Shown here: positions 35,967 through 45,337 of the stretch, in pieces
How positions within the stretch are numbered: the first letter of the stretch is position 1
Layout of the letters: the number at the start of each line of letters is the position of its first letter
NCBI RefSeq assembly: GCF_026167665.1
Contig: NZ_CP098740.1
Coordinates: 186,001-250,000, forward strand
DNA: 64,000 nucleotides
Direction of reading: 5' to 3'
Source of the DNA: Streptomyces drozdowiczii
GTDB taxonomy: Bacteria > Actinomycetota > Actinomycetes > Streptomycetales > Streptomycetaceae
Position numbers and translations under genes: made by a program
Notes under the pieces: model-generated
The model's input: only the letters and a program-made list of their open reading frames with translations
What the model was told of the DNA's origin: nothing
Databases searched by the model: none

Positions 35967-36737
35967 ATGGTTGTACGAGCCACCACACGCCTGCTGCGAC
36001 GGCACCGACGCCGGGCCACCGACCGTGCGTTCGGGGTGCGCCTGCTCGGTGCGGCCGCCGTCGCGGCGGTGTGCGCGGTGCCGTTCGCGCTGGTGCTGGT
36101 CCTCGTGGAGGGGCACTGGCGGCCGTTGCGGGCGGTCGACTCGGGTGCGGCCGACCGGCTGCACCGGGCGGCGCTCGACCACCCGGCCTGGACGAGTGCG
36201 CTGCGCTTCCTGTCGGACTGGGTCTGGGACCCGCTGACGCTGCGCTGCGCGGTCGCGCTGCTGACCGGCTGGCTGCTGTACCGGCGGGCCTGGCGGCTGG
36301 CGGCCTGGTCCGCCGTCACGGCGGTGGCCGGAGGGCTGACGGGCCTGCTGGTGAAGGTGGTGGTCGAGCGGGCCAGGCCGTCGCTGGAGGATCCGGTGGC
36401 GCGGGCGCCCGGCTTCTCGTTCCCGTCGGGGCACGCGATGACCGCCACGACGACGTTCGCGGTGCTGCTGCTGGTCCTGCTGCCGCTGGTGCCCCGGCGC
36501 GGCCGGGTGGTGTGCTGGGCGGTGGCGGTGCTGTCGGTGCTCGGTGTCGGCTTCACCAGGGTCGCGCTGGGTGTCCACTGGTTCAGTGATGTGGTCGGCG
36601 GCTGGCTGCTGGGGCTCGCCGTGGTGGCGTGGACCGCGTGGGCCTTCGAGGCGTGGCGCGCCGAATCCGGACTGGGCCGCAGCGAGGTGACGGAGGGTCT
36701 GGAGCCCGAGCTGACGGGCTCGGCCCCGGAGCGCTGA
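35967..36737 (+). CDS. PAP2-family membrane phosphatase
   Basis: A 256-residue protein with about five membrane helices and PAP2 motifs: KVVVERARPSLE (KxxxxxxRP), FSFPSGHAMTA (PSGH) and RVALGVHWFSDVVGG (RxxxxxHxxxD). It likely dephosphorylates phosphatidate, undecaprenyl pyrophosphate or a similar lipid phosphate on the outer face of the membrane. The start codon follows the YihY stop directly (TGA ATG). It is the third gene of the operon and converges on the Lrp-like gene with a 10-bp gap. Confidence 0.9.
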   Translation: MVVRATTRLLRRHRRRATDRAFGVRLLGAAAVAAVCAVPFALVLVLVEGHWRPLRAVDSGAADRLHRAALDHPAWTSALRFLSDWVWDPLTLRCAVALLTGWLLYRRAWRLAAWSAVTAVAGGLTGLLVKVVVERARPSLEDPVARAPGFSFPSGHAMTATTTFAVLLLVLLPLVPRRGRVVCWAVAVLSVLGVGFTRVALGVHWFSDVVGGWLLGLAVVAWTAWAFEAWRAESGLGRSEVTEGLEPELTGSAPER

Positions 36738-36747
36738 GCCGCGGGCC

Positions 36748-37698
36748 TCAGCCCTCCGGGGCGGCCCGCTTGAAGTAGGCGGTGACCAGGGCGGATTCCA
36801 CGCGTTCGACACCGCCGAGGGTGCCGACGCGTTCGGTGAGGTACGTGTCCAGAGCCGATGCGTCCCGGCAGACGGCGACGGCGACCAGGTTGTGGGAACC
36901 CGTCATGGTGCCGACGAACGCCGCTTCGGTGTCCTCCGCCAGGGCCCGGGCCACCTGGGCGAGGCTGCCGGGCGCGACGGAGAGCCGCAGCATGCACTGC
37001 ACGGAGAAGCCGAAGAGGCCGGAGTCGATCTCGACGTCGAGCTGGAGCACGCCCATGCGGCGCAGTTCGTGCAGCCGTCGGCGTACGGCGGATTCCGACC
37101 AGCCGATCCGCCGGGCCAGGTCCGGATAGGCCGCGCGGCCGTCGGCGGCCAGGGCGGGCAGCAGCCGGTGGTCGAGGTCGGTCAGCTCCACCGGCGCGGG
37201 GTCGGCGGTCGGCGCGGGCGTGAGCGCGGCGATCTGGTCGTCGGTCAGCGCCAGGTTCCGGCCGGCCCAGCGCCGTTCCATGATCGGGCGCAGCACCCGG
37301 TGTGCCTCGACGTGGCCGACGTACGGCAGGCGGCCGAGCGCGGCGAGCGGCGCTGGGCCCTCTCCCGCGACGCGGAAGACGCAGCCGATCTCGGTGCCGC
37401 TCGACAGCGCGGCCACCCAGGCGGTGTCGGGGCGGTGGGCCAGGGCGCGGGCGAGGGCGGTGCTCCGGGCGGGCGGTACGCGCAGCCGGACGAGCCATTC
37501 GGCGTGGCCGAGGCGGTGGCTGTTGGTCACTCCGGCGATGCGGGCGATGCCGGCGGACCGGAGTTTGCCGAAGCGCCGGGCGACGGTGCGGTCGGAGACG
37601 TCGAGCACGGCGGCGATCCTGCTGAAGGGGGCCCGGCCGTCGATTTGGAGGGCGTGCAGGAGCCGCAGGTCGAGTGCGTCCAGCGTGACCGATTCCAT
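36748..37698 (-). CDS. Lrp/AsnC regulator with two tandem units
   Basis: A 316-residue protein made of two Lrp/AsnC modules in one chain. The first HTH (DALDLRLLHALQIDGRAPF, DVSDRTVARRFGKL) starts at residue 5 and is followed by a RAM/ligand domain. A second HTH (LTDLDHRLLPALAADGRAAY, WSESAVRRRLHEL) begins near residue 175, followed by a second ligand domain ending VESALVTAYFKR. Usual Lrp proteins are about 150 residues, so this is a covalent dimer, known from other actinomycetes. ATG 37698 is divergent from the DoxX-like gene at 37858, a likely target together with autoregulation. Confidence 0.88.
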   Translation of the reverse strand: MESVTLDALDLRLLHALQIDGRAPFSRIAAVLDVSDRTVARRFGKLRSAGIARIAGVTNSHRLGHAEWLVRLRVPPARSTALARALAHRPDTAWVAALSSGTEIGCVFRVAGEGPAPLAALGRLPYVGHVEAHRVLRPIMERRWAGRNLALTDDQIAALTPAPTADPAPVELTDLDHRLLPALAADGRAAYPDLARRIGWSESAVRRRLHELRRMGVLQLDVEIDSGLFGFSVQCMLRLSVAPGSLAQVARALAEDTEAAFVGTMTGSHNLVAVAVCRDASALDTYLTERVGTLGGVERVESALVTAYFKRAAPEG

Positions 37699-37857
37699 CC
37701 GGGCAGTGTAGGCCGGTGTCGAATGCCGTCTCCGCGCGGCCGGTTGGGGCCGCGGCCCGTGCGGCCGGGGAAGCATGGCGGTCGTGCCCGTGCCGTGCCG
37801 GGCGTCCGCCGGCCGGGCTCGGTGTGCCTGTGCCGATCGCCGTTCTCGGAGGACCTG

Positions 37858-38373
37858 ATGTTCGAATCGCTCATGCTTCTCGCCGTTCCGACGCTGGTGT
37901 TCCGGCTCTTGGGCGCGCTGGGTGTCGGCCGGTTCGCAACGTGGCGGGCCGCCGTCGTGCACGGTCTGGCGGTGCTCTTCGTGGCGAGCGGCGCGGCGCA
38001 CTTCGTCCCGGACGGCGGGGGTGTGATGCCCAGCCATGACGACCTGACGGCGATGGTTCCGCCGTTCGTACCGCTCCCCCACCTGGTGGTGTACGGGACC
38101 GGGCTGCTGGAGCTCCTGGGGGCCGCCGGGCTCGTACGGACGGAGACGCGGCCCGTGGCCGGCCTGGGTCTGGCGGTGCTGCTGGTGCTGATGCTGCCCG
38201 CCAATGTGTACGCCGCCGTGGCGGAGGTCCCGCTCGGCGATGATCCGGCGACGCCGCTGTGGTTCCGTATCCCCGAGCAGGCGGTGTATATCGCGGTCGC
38301 GCTGCTCGCGGCGGGGGGCCGTGGTGTCCGCCTCCCGGGCCGCCGGGCGCACGCCGGGGTTTCAGCGGAGTGA
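37858..38373 (+). CDS. DoxX-family membrane protein
   Basis: A 171-residue membrane protein with four to five helices. It contains AVLFVASGAAHFVPD and YGTGLLELLGAAGLV, typical of DoxX-like proteins, and ends in a basic, Arg-rich tail. ATG 37858 gives a short hydrophobic N-terminus. It is divergent from the two-unit Lrp regulator, which may control it. The 249-bp stretch after it up to the lysozyme gene holds no gene I can support. Confidence 0.78.
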   Translation: MFESLMLLAVPTLVFRLLGALGVGRFATWRAAVVHGLAVLFVASGAAHFVPDGGGVMPSHDDLTAMVPPFVPLPHLVVYGTGLLELLGAAGLVRTETRPVAGLGLAVLLVLMLPANVYAAVAEVPLGDDPATPLWFRIPEQAVYIAVALLAAGGRGVRLPGRRAHAGVSAE

Positions 38374-38622
38374 AACTTCTCACCCGGTTGGCGGTGTCGC
38401 CCCAGCTCGGCGGATTCTTCACTGGACTGGACCACAGAGGCCGATTCAAAACCCTTTACGACACAGTGGAGTTCATGCGTCACTCGTGTCGTGCCCTCGT
38501 CAAGCGAGTGGCACCCCCGCACTCCGTGACAGGCCATCCCCCGCACCCGCCGCTACGCTCGGAACCGCTCCACGTGCTACGCGAGTAGACCCCCTTCGTG
38601 CCGCTCACCCCAGGAGGCTCCC

Positions 38623-39513
38623 GTGTTATCGATCCGCAGCCGCAGACCCGCACTCCGCAAGCTGGTGGCCCTCGGAGCCGTCGGCCTCGGCATGGTGGCG
38701 GTGCCCACCGTGACCGCCGTGCCGGCCTCGGCGTCGCCGCAGCCGCCCGCCTCGTCCAGTGGGTCCATCCCGCTCGGTGACGGGTACATGGGTGCCGGCT
38801 ACCTCGCCGACGGCGACACGTTCGCCCCGGACAACCGGCACGTCGATCTCACTCCGGAGAGCAGCGCCTCCATCCAGGCGACGATGCTTCCCGGCATCGA
38901 CGTCTCGCACTACCAGGGCTCGATCAACTGGTCGTCGGTGAAGTCGGCGGGCATCAAGTTCGCCTACATCAAGGCCACCGAGTCCACCACGTACAAGGAC
39001 CCCAATTTCAACGCCAACTACCTCAACGCCTACAACGCGAAGGTGATCCGGGGCGCGTACCACTTCGCGCGTCCCAACCTGTCCAGCGGAGCGGCCCAGG
39101 CCACCTACTTCGCCGGCCACGGTGGCGCGTGGTCGCGGGACAACCTGACGCTTCCGGGGATGCTCGACCTGGAGGGCGGCTGCTACGGCAAGTCGGCTTC
39201 CGCCATGCAGTCGTGGATCCTCGACTTCTACAACACGTACAAGGCCAAGACGGGCCGCGACGTCGTCATCTACACCAGCGCGAGCTGGTGGAACTCGTGC
39301 ACGGGCGGCTGGAGCGGCATGTCGGCGCGCAGCCCGCTGTTCACCGCGCACTGGACGAGCGCGGCGAGCCCGACCATCCCGAAGGGCTTCCCGTACTGGA
39401 CGTTCTGGCAGTACACCGACTCCGGTTCGGTGGGCGGCATTTCGGGAGCCGTGGACCGCGACCGGTTCAACGGCGACGCCACCCGGCTGCTGGCTCTGGC
39501 CAACAACACCTGA
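38623..39513 (+). CDS. Secreted GH25 lysozyme
   Basis: A 296-residue N-acetylmuramidase of the Streptomyces cellosyl type. The signal peptide (RRPALRKLVALGAVGLGMVA with AxA cleavage near residue 38) is followed by a short pro-region and the GH25 barrel from about residue 88. Catalytic acids are visible in GIDVSHYQGSINW (Asp) and GMLDLEGGCYG (Asp-x-Glu). YWTFWQYTDSG and VDRDRFNG near the end are typical. It should cleave peptidoglycan beta-1,4-glycosidic bonds outside the cell. GTG 38623 has CAGGAGG upstream. A very long terminator hairpin follows. Confidence 0.93.
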   Translation: MLSIRSRRPALRKLVALGAVGLGMVAVPTVTAVPASASPQPPASSSGSIPLGDGYMGAGYLADGDTFAPDNRHVDLTPESSASIQATMLPGIDVSHYQGSINWSSVKSAGIKFAYIKATESTTYKDPNFNANYLNAYNAKVIRGAYHFARPNLSSGAAQATYFAGHGGAWSRDNLTLPGMLDLEGGCYGKSASAMQSWILDFYNTYKAKTGRDVVIYTSASWWNSCTGGWSGMSARSPLFTAHWTSAASPTIPKGFPYWTFWQYTDSGSVGGISGAVDRDRFNGDATRLLALANNT

Positions 39514-39528
39514 GACACCGGCCGGCAC

Positions 39529-39578
39529 GAGGGCGGCCACAGGGTGCGGGCTCCGGCCCGCACCCTGTGGCCGCCCTC
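39529..39578. terminator. Long bidirectional terminator hairpin
   Basis: A perfect 23-bp stem (39529-39551 with 39556-39578) and TCCG tetraloop between the convergent lysozyme and NAD(P)H-binding genes. Confidence 0.88.
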
Positions 39579-39583
39579 CCGTG

Positions 39584-40324
39584 TCACCGGGTCGCGGCGA
39601 GCCATGCCTCGTACGAGGTGGGGGCGATGTTCGCCCCGGGTCCCGCGATCAGCATGTCGCCCTGCACGGCCGCGAACATGCCCGCCCGGTCGTCCGTGAC
39701 GACGGTACGGCGGTCGCCCCGGGCGGCCAGCGTGCGGCGCCCGAGCTCGTCGAGGGCGTAGACGTCGGGCCCGGCCACGTCGAGCGTCCCGTTGAGCGGC
39801 GCGGCGGTGGCGGTGGCCGCGAGGGCGGCGACCACGTCGGCCGCCGCGATGGGCTGGAGGCGTGTGGCGGGGAGCCGGACGGTGTCCTCGTCGGAGGTCC
39901 ACGACATGATCGCGTCGACGAACTCGAAGAACTGCGTGGCCCGCACGATCGAGTACGCGGTGGGCCCGTTGCGCAGCAGCTCCTCCTGGAGCGTCTTCGC
40001 CCGGTAGTAGTCCAGTTGGGGCACCCGGTCGACTCCGACGATGGACAGCACGACCTGGTGGCGTACGCCCGCCTGCTCACCGGCCGTCAGCAGGTTGCCC
40101 ATGGTCGTGCGGAAGAAGTCGGGGGACGCCGCGTCGAAGGTGGGCGAGTTGGTGACGTTGACGACCGTCTCCGCGTCGGTGAGCGCGTCGGCGAGGCCCT
40201 TGCCGGTGAGCAGGTCGACACCGGTGGACAGGGAGGCGGGTTCCACCGTGTGCCCGGCCTCGCGCAGCTTCGGCACGAGCTGGGAGCCGATGAGTCCGGT
40301 ACCGCCGATGACCGTGATCTTCAT
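39584..40324 (-). CDS. NAD(P)H-binding (atypical SDR/NmrA-like) protein
   Basis: A 246-residue Rossmann-fold protein with MKITVIGGTGLIGSQLVPKL at its start (GxxGxxG), TVVNVTNSP, VVLSIVGVDRVPQLDYYRAK and YSIVRATQFFEF. This is the atypical SDR5/NmrA-like pattern in which the YxxxK motif is often replaced; YYRAK is kept here. Such proteins may act as NADP-sensing or reductase enzymes; the substrate is unknown. ATG 40324 is the start. Its stop lies right beside the long terminator. Confidence 0.85.
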   Translation of the reverse strand: MKITVIGGTGLIGSQLVPKLREAGHTVEPASLSTGVDLLTGKGLADALTDAETVVNVTNSPTFDAASPDFFRTTMGNLLTAGEQAGVRHQVVLSIVGVDRVPQLDYYRAKTLQEELLRNGPTAYSIVRATQFFEFVDAIMSWTSDEDTVRLPATRLQPIAAADVVAALAATATAAPLNGTLDVAGPDVYALDELGRRTLAARGDRRTVVTDDRAGMFAAVQGDMLIAGPGANIAPTSYEAWLAATR

Positions 40325-40431
40325 GGACGTGCCTTCCGTGAGCCGGGGGTGGCCGGCCGCCACCGTAAGCCCGGGGCTCCCGGCCGCAGGTGCCGTAACC
40401 CGGCCGTCCGGCAGCTCATGACCCGTACGGC

Positions 40432-41754
40432 TCAGCGCAGGATCCCGGCCTGCCGGGCGGCCCGCAGCCAGGAGGGGAACTCCGAGAGGAGGCGGTCGTA
40501 CAGCTCCTGGTCGGAGACCTGCTCGATGTCGTCCACGGCGAAGAAGCCGACGTTGTCCACCCGGCGGCCGGGCATGGTGTCGAACCGCTCCAGCACTCCG
40601 TACTGCGCCCGGCCGAGGCCGATGAACTGCCAGAAGACGGGCTCCTCGACCGCCGCGCGCAGCTCGCGCTCGATCTCGTCGTTGCGGTACACACCGCCGT
40701 CGGAGAAGAACAGGACGAGTGTGGGTGCGGGCACCGGATGGGAGCGCACGTAGTCCCGGACCTCGGCGATGACCTTCTGCTCCTCGTTCTGGATGCCGAC
40801 CGCGCGCATGTCGACCTGCCCGGGGACCAGTCCCTTCGGCGGCTTCTTCCGCCCGAAGAGGCCGACCTGGCCGACCCGCACATGCAGCCGCAGCCACTCG
40901 GGCAGTTCGCCGATGGTCAGGTCCGGGAGCCGGGCCGGGTTCGAGGCGAAGGTCCACGCCTGCATCTCGCCGTCGTCGTCCAGCTGAGCGGCGACGGCCG
41001 CCATGCGTTCGGTGACGCCCGCGACGGTGCCGCGTGTGTAGAGGCCGCTCATCGATCCGGAGGCGTCGAGGACGAGGATCACCCGGGCGGTCAGCCGGTC
41101 CAGGCCGTGCTTGCTCAGGCTGACGGCCACCTGCTGTTTGCGCAGCGAGAGCCGCTTGCGCATGTCGACCGGCAGGTGCTCCTCGCCCTTGCCGGGGCGC
41201 GGCGCAGCGGGAGCGGCGGGCGGCGGTGTGGTGCGGGGCTCGTCCACGGTGATGCCGAAGTCCGTCGCCAGGCCGGCGAGCCCGCTCGCGTACCCCTGGC
41301 CCACGGCCCGGAACTTCCAGCCGCCGGACCGCCGGTACAGCTCCCCGCACACATAGGCGGTCTCCGGGCCGGCCGCCATGTCGAACCGGGCCAGTTCCGC
41401 GCCGGACAGGGCGTCCAGCAGCCGCAGATGGAGCCCGGGCACCTGCCCGAAGGTGCCGCCGTCCGCCGAGGCGCACAGGGCGACCCGGTCCACATCGGCG
41501 CCCAGCGCGGCGAAATCGGCCTCCAGGGTGTCGGAGCCGGGCTGTTTGCCGAGGTGGCGGACGGCCCCGGAGGCGTGCCGGGGCTGGTTGTAGAAGACGA
41601 AGTCGCCGTCCGAGCGGACTCGCCCGTCCGCGCCGAGCACCAGCGCGGAGGCGTCGACGTCGGGCACACCGGGCCCCGCCGTCCAGCTCAGCACGGCGCG
41701 GACGGCGGATGCGGCAACCGGCATGTTGGCGCCCTTGCTCAGTGTCGTCGTCAC
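40432..41754 (-). CDS. TerD-domain/VWA-domain protein (tellurium-resistance type)
   Basis: A 440-residue fusion. The N-terminal TerD-like domain (about 1-190) has [35 protein letters not shown] and [13 protein letters not shown], the Ca2+-binding pattern of Ter proteins. A basic linker leads to a von Willebrand A domain (about 215-440) with a MIDAS in [11 protein letters not shown]. This arrangement resembles TerF/TerY-type proteins in Streptomyces. They are linked to stress, tellurite resistance and calcium-dependent development, but their molecular action is unknown. GTG 41754 is the start ([10 protein letters not shown]). Confidence 0.88.
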   Translation of the reverse strand: MTTTLSKGANMPVAASAVRAVLSWTAGPGVPDVDASALVLGADGRVRSDGDFVFYNQPRHASGAVRHLGKQPGSDTLEADFAALGADVDRVALCASADGGTFGQVPGLHLRLLDALSGAELARFDMAAGPETAYVCGELYRRSGGWKFRAVGQGYASGLAGLATDFGITVDEPRTTPPPAAPAAPRPGKGEEHLPVDMRKRLSLRKQQVAVSLSKHGLDRLTARVILVLDASGSMSGLYTRGTVAGVTERMAAVAAQLDDDGEMQAWTFASNPARLPDLTIGELPEWLRLHVRVGQVGLFGRKKPPKGLVPGQVDMRAVGIQNEEQKVIAEVRDYVRSHPVPAPTLVLFFSDGGVYRNDEIERELRAAVEEPVFWQFIGLGRAQYGVLERFDTMPGRRVDNVGFFAVDDIEQVSDQELYDRLLSEFPSWLRAARQAGILR

Positions 41755-41807
41755 GGGCCCCAGTCTGCCTGCCGGTGTCGCGCGCGGGCGACCGGGTCCG
41801 GGAATGG

Positions 41808-42749
41808 TCAGACAGGCTCCAGGGCCGCGTGGATCTGCCGGGTCGTCTGCGCGGCGATGCGCGGGTCGGTGGCGCCGTAGAAGGAGTAGGCATTCAGCCC
41901 CGTGGCCAAGGCCCAGCCGCGTCCCCGCGTCCAGGTCGCGTCGTCCGGGCCGAGCGCCTCGCGGAAGGCGGCCCGGCTGCCCGCCGACAGCAGGGTGTGG
42001 GCGATCATCAGGTCGCAGGCCGGATCGCCGAGGCCGAAGCCGCCGAAGTCGATGACGGCGCTGAGGCGGCCGTCGCGGGTGAGCAGATTGCCGGTGTGGA
42101 AGTCACCGTGCACCCAGACCGGGGGCCGGTCCCAGGCGGGCGCCTCCAGTGCCGCATCCCACACTTTCGTCAGGGCCCCGGCGTCGAACACGCCGCCCAG
42201 CGCGGCGATCGCCGCGCGCGTGGCCCGGTCCCGGCCGTGCAGGGAGTCCGCCGTGCGGTCGATGTCGGGGGTGAGCGGGAGGCCGCCGGGCTCGAAGCGT
42301 CGCAGGGCCGTCAGGAATCCGGCGAGGGCCACGGCGGCTTCCTCCGAGTCCCCCAGGGCCTCGACGGTGGCGGGCTCGCCGTCCAGCCAGCGGGTCACCG
42401 CCCAGGGCCACGGGTATCCGAGGTCCGGCTCCCCCACCGCGACCGGCTCGGGGACGGCCAGCGGGAGGTGCGGGGCGAGCCGGGGCAGCCAGGTGAACTC
42501 CTTGCGGGCCTGCCCAATGGCACCGGCGTAGCGCGGCAGCCGTACGGAGAGCTCGCGGCCGAGCCGGTGGATCACATGGTCCGAGCCGGCCTGGGGCAGC
42601 CGTTCCAGCGGCAGTCCGGCCCATTGCGGGAACTGGCTGTCGACCAGCCGCCTGACCAGGGGGGTGTCGATCGCGGGGCGGTCGCTCGTGGATGCCAACG
42701 GCGGTTCCCTGTCCTCGGCCCACTGCGTGCGGCGGGCGGTCCGGACCAT
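41808..42749 (-). CDS. Aminoglycoside phosphotransferase (APH)-family protein
   Basis: A 313-residue kinase-like protein. The catalytic loop reads [17 protein letters not shown] (HGDxHxxNLL) and the metal-binding segment [17 protein letters not shown]. The N-terminal lobe has [19 protein letters not shown] with the ATP-site Lys. The family phosphorylates aminoglycosides, homoserine, choline and many other small hydroxyl compounds, and Streptomyces has several paralogues. Antibiotic resistance is possible but not shown. ATG 42749 is the chosen start. It is divergent from the methyltransferase, with a shared 81-bp region. Confidence 0.85.
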   Translation of the reverse strand: MVRTARRTQWAEDREPPLASTSDRPAIDTPLVRRLVDSQFPQWAGLPLERLPQAGSDHVIHRLGRELSVRLPRYAGAIGQARKEFTWLPRLAPHLPLAVPEPVAVGEPDLGYPWPWAVTRWLDGEPATVEALGDSEEAAVALAGFLTALRRFEPGGLPLTPDIDRTADSLHGRDRATRAAIAALGGVFDAGALTKVWDAALEAPAWDRPPVWVHGDFHTGNLLTRDGRLSAVIDFGGFGLGDPACDLMIAHTLLSAGSRAAFREALGPDDATWTRGRGWALATGLNAYSFYGATDPRIAAQTTRQIHAALEPV

Positions 42750-42830
42750 CACACGGTCGCGCGTGCCCGCCTGTCGAGCCGTTTTCCGGGACCATGCGGC
42801 CATTTCCGGCCAGGCTGTCAGAATTACGCC

Positions 42831-43643
42831 ATGGCTCAGCACACATCCGATCACGGCTATCTCCTGGACAACCGGCAGTCGGAGGCGGGCATCCGCTTCG
42901 GCGCGCTCTCCGAACTCTTCGACCCGGTGACGTTCCGCCATGTCGACCAGCTGGGCATCGGGCCCGGCATGCGGTGCTGGGAGATCGGTGCGGGCGGGCC
43001 GTCCGTGCCGCGCGGTCTGGCCGAGCGGGTGGGCCCGGACGGGGCGGTGGTGGCCACCGACATCGATGTGTCGTGGACGGAGGGGATCGCCGGCGGGGTG
43101 ATCGAGGTGCTGGAGCACGACGTGGCCGCCGACCCGCCGCCGGGGGGCGGTTTCGACCTGGTGCACGCGCGGCTGGTCCTGGTGCACGTCGCCGACCGCG
43201 CGGAGGCGCTGCGCCGGATGGTCGGGGCGCTGCGGCCGGGCGGTGTGCTGCTGTTGGAGGACGCGGATCCGGGGTTGCAGCCGCTGCTGTGCCCGGACGA
43301 GTCGGGGCCGGAGCAGCGGCTCGCCAACCGGCTGCGTTCGGGCTTCCGGTCGCTGATGGCCGGGCGCGGCGCGGACCTGGAGTACGGCAGGACGCTGCCC
43401 CGGCTGCTGCGCGAGTCGGGTCTCGACGACGTCCGGGCCGACGCGTACTTCCCGATCACCTCACCGGCGTGCACGGTCCTGGAGGCGGCGACGGTGCGGC
43501 AGATCCGGGGCCGCCTGGTGGCGGCGGGGCTGGCCACCGACGAGGAGATCGACCGCCATCTGGAACACGTCGAGACCGGCCGCCTCGACCTCGCGACCGC
43601 GCCGATGATCTCCGCGTGGGGGCGCCGCCCGCGACAGCCGTAG
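42831..43643 (+). CDS. SAM-dependent methyltransferase
   Basis: A 270-residue class I methyltransferase. Motif I is CWEIGAGGPSVPRGLAERV, motif II VVATDIDVSW, then FDLVHARLVLVHVADRAEAL and LRPGGVLLLEDADPG (motif post III). ATG 42831 gives a start with the GYLLDNRQSEAGIRF cap typical of this group. It ends 19 bp from the convergent end of the NRPS operon. It might tailor the peptide, but it has its own promoter on the other strand, so cluster membership is uncertain. Confidence 0.85.
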   Translation: MAQHTSDHGYLLDNRQSEAGIRFGALSELFDPVTFRHVDQLGIGPGMRCWEIGAGGPSVPRGLAERVGPDGAVVATDIDVSWTEGIAGGVIEVLEHDVAADPPPGGGFDLVHARLVLVHVADRAEALRRMVGALRPGGVLLLEDADPGLQPLLCPDESGPEQRLANRLRSGFRSLMAGRGADLEYGRTLPRLLRESGLDDVRADAYFPITSPACTVLEAATVRQIRGRLVAAGLATDEEIDRHLEHVETGRLDLATAPMISAWGRRPRQP

Positions 43644-43661
43644 GCGGGGGCCGTTCACCCG

Positions 43662-45080
43662 TCAGGCCGCCGCTTCCGCGCGCGCAAGAAGCGCCGGGAG
43701 TCCGGCGAGGAGCGGGGCCTCGCCGCACGCGGAGGCGACGACCATCTCCTCCAGTGCCCACAGGTGTGCCCTGATCCTGGGCGGGGGGAGGTAGGCGGTG
43801 TCGGCGGTGAGCATGACGGCGAGGATGCCCTCCTGCTCGGTGACGTGGACGCAGTACCGGCAGCCGAGCTTGTCCTCGGTGGCCGGGAAGCCGAACTCCG
43901 TACGGGACCGTGCGGCGCGCAGCTCCGCCGCGCTGGGCGGCGGGCCCTCGTCCGGCGGGCGTACGAAGAACCGCTGGTCGTTGTAGCAGCAGTACGGGTG
44001 TACGGGGGTGCCGCGCTCCCGGCCGACGCGCTCGCGCAGGGCCTCCCAGGCGACCGGGTCGTAGGACGCGGCCCGGTAGCCCGCCAGGGCGGCGCGCCAC
44101 GCCACCGGCAGGAGGTCCGTGAACCGTTCGGCGCCGGCCGTGTCGAGCAGGAACGGCGCGTCCTGGGACAGCATCGCCACCAGATCGCGCCGGTCCTCGG
44201 CGGCCCGGTTGGCGACGATGGGCATCATGGCCGCCGCCGGGTGGCCCCCCTCGGCGGCGACCAGGGCGGCCAGGGCGGTCATCAGGACGGTCGATCCGCT
44301 GATCCGGTGCGCGGCCGCGAGCGTGTCCGTCGCCCTCATCAGCGCCTCGGACACCAGTCGGCCGCTCCAGAAGCGGGGTGTGCGGGGTGGGGCGGCCTGC
44401 CGGGGGAACATCGTCGGGGGCATGGTCCGGTAGAAGGACTCCCAGCGAGCCAGGGCCCGTTCGCTGCGGCGTACACCGGCCGGTGTGTGCTGGTCCCGGG
44501 CGAGGTCGAGTGGGTTGGTGCGCGGGGGCCGCCCGGCCGAGCCCCGGCGCACCAGCAGCCTCAGGTCGCGCACGACCTGCTCGGCGGCGTGGCCGTCGGC
44601 CGCGAGGTGGCAGAGGACCAGCGCCGCGTGCGTGACCCGGCCCCGGTGGCAGACGGCGCCGACGCGCAGTGGCCATTCCCGCACGTAGTCGAAGCGGGTG
44701 GCGGTCAGTTCGTCCAGCAGGCCGCGTGCGGTGGCCTCGGTCCGGTCGGGGTCGGGCTCGTCCACCACGGTGACCGGCAGGGCGCCGCAGTCGGTGAGCG
44801 ACTGGCGGGGATCGCCGTCCTCGCCGTCGTACAACCTTGTGCGCAGCGCCTCGTGACGTTCCATCAGGTTCGTGAGCGCGGTGGCGAGCCGGGGCAGGTC
44901 CGTGACCCGGCCGCGTTCGCCCAGCGGGAGCAGGCGCCCGATGTTGAAGTAGATGTCGTTGGGCGCGGTGCGCAGGATCGCGTTCCAGATGGCCCGCTGG
45001 CCCCAGGTGAGGGGTGCCGTGCCCGCCCGGTCGCCCGCGAAGGGGATGTGCAGGGTGCGGGCGGTGGCGAGGCCGTTCAC
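43662..45080 (-). CDS. Stand-alone condensation-domain protein
   Basis: A 472-residue free C domain, last gene of the NRPS operon. It has an N-terminal C1-like LTWGQRAIWNAILR and the active site C-H-L-A-A-D-G (HHxxxDG with the first His changed to Cys, catalytic second His and Asp kept), then a C-terminal half with NDQRFFVRPP. Freestanding C domains such as VibH join a carrier-bound acyl group to an amine or another carrier; others make esters. GTG 45080 overlaps the stop of the carrier protein gene. I infer that it works with the free carrier protein encoded just upstream. Confidence 0.85.
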   Translation of the reverse strand: MNGLATARTLHIPFAGDRAGTAPLTWGQRAIWNAILRTAPNDIYFNIGRLLPLGERGRVTDLPRLATALTNLMERHEALRTRLYDGEDGDPRQSLTDCGALPVTVVDEPDPDRTEATARGLLDELTATRFDYVREWPLRVGAVCHRGRVTHAALVLCHLAADGHAAEQVVRDLRLLVRRGSAGRPPRTNPLDLARDQHTPAGVRRSERALARWESFYRTMPPTMFPRQAAPPRTPRFWSGRLVSEALMRATDTLAAAHRISGSTVLMTALAALVAAEGGHPAAAMMPIVANRAAEDRRDLVAMLSQDAPFLLDTAGAERFTDLLPVAWRAALAGYRAASYDPVAWEALRERVGRERGTPVHPYCCYNDQRFFVRPPDEGPPPSAAELRAARSRTEFGFPATEDKLGCRYCVHVTEQEGILAVMLTADTAYLPPPRIRAHLWALEEMVVASACGEAPLLAGLPALLARAEAAA

Positions 45081-45337
45081 CTTGTCACCAGCCGGGCCGC
45101 CAGGCTGTCGACGCTCTCCTGGTAGAACGCCGGGTCGGCCAGGTCGAGTTCTATGCCGTACTCGTCCTCCAGGGTGTCGGCGAGCCGGAGCAGCGCCAGG
45201 GAGCTGACGCCGAGTTCGGTGAGGGTGCCCCGGGCGGTGAGGATGTCGGCCGCGGCGAGCTGCCCGTCCATGGCGTCGCTGATGAGCCCGGCGAGCCGTG
45301 CGCGTGGATCGGTTGCCGGGTCCTGGGCGGTGCTCAA
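45077..45337 (-). CDS. Stand-alone peptidyl/acyl carrier protein
   Basis: An 86-residue carrier protein. The phosphopantetheine serine is in LTELGVSSLALLRLADTLED (LGxxS-type, without the usual DSL or GGHSL). TTG 45337 is chosen because GGAGG lies five bases before it and the stop of mbtH overlaps (TTGA). Between the MbtH and free C-domain genes it is probably charged in trans, most simply by the free AMP ligase of the same operon. It must be activated by a phosphopantetheinyl transferase encoded elsewhere. Confidence 0.82.
   Translation of the reverse strand: MSTAQDPATDPRARLAGLISDAMDGQLAAADILTARGTLTELGVSSLALLRLADTLEDEYGIELDLADPAFYQESVDSLAARLVTR

Noticed and set aside
39529..39578. The 23-bp inverted repeat as an insertion-sequence end or recombination site.
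   Set aside because: It is a tight hairpin with a tetraloop between two convergent genes, as expected for a bidirectional terminator, with no partner repeat or transposase.
42831..43643. The methyltransferase as a tailoring enzyme of the NRPS cluster.
   Set aside because: It is on the opposite strand, shares its promoter region with an APH-like gene, and only meets the operon end to end. The sequence gives no support for membership.
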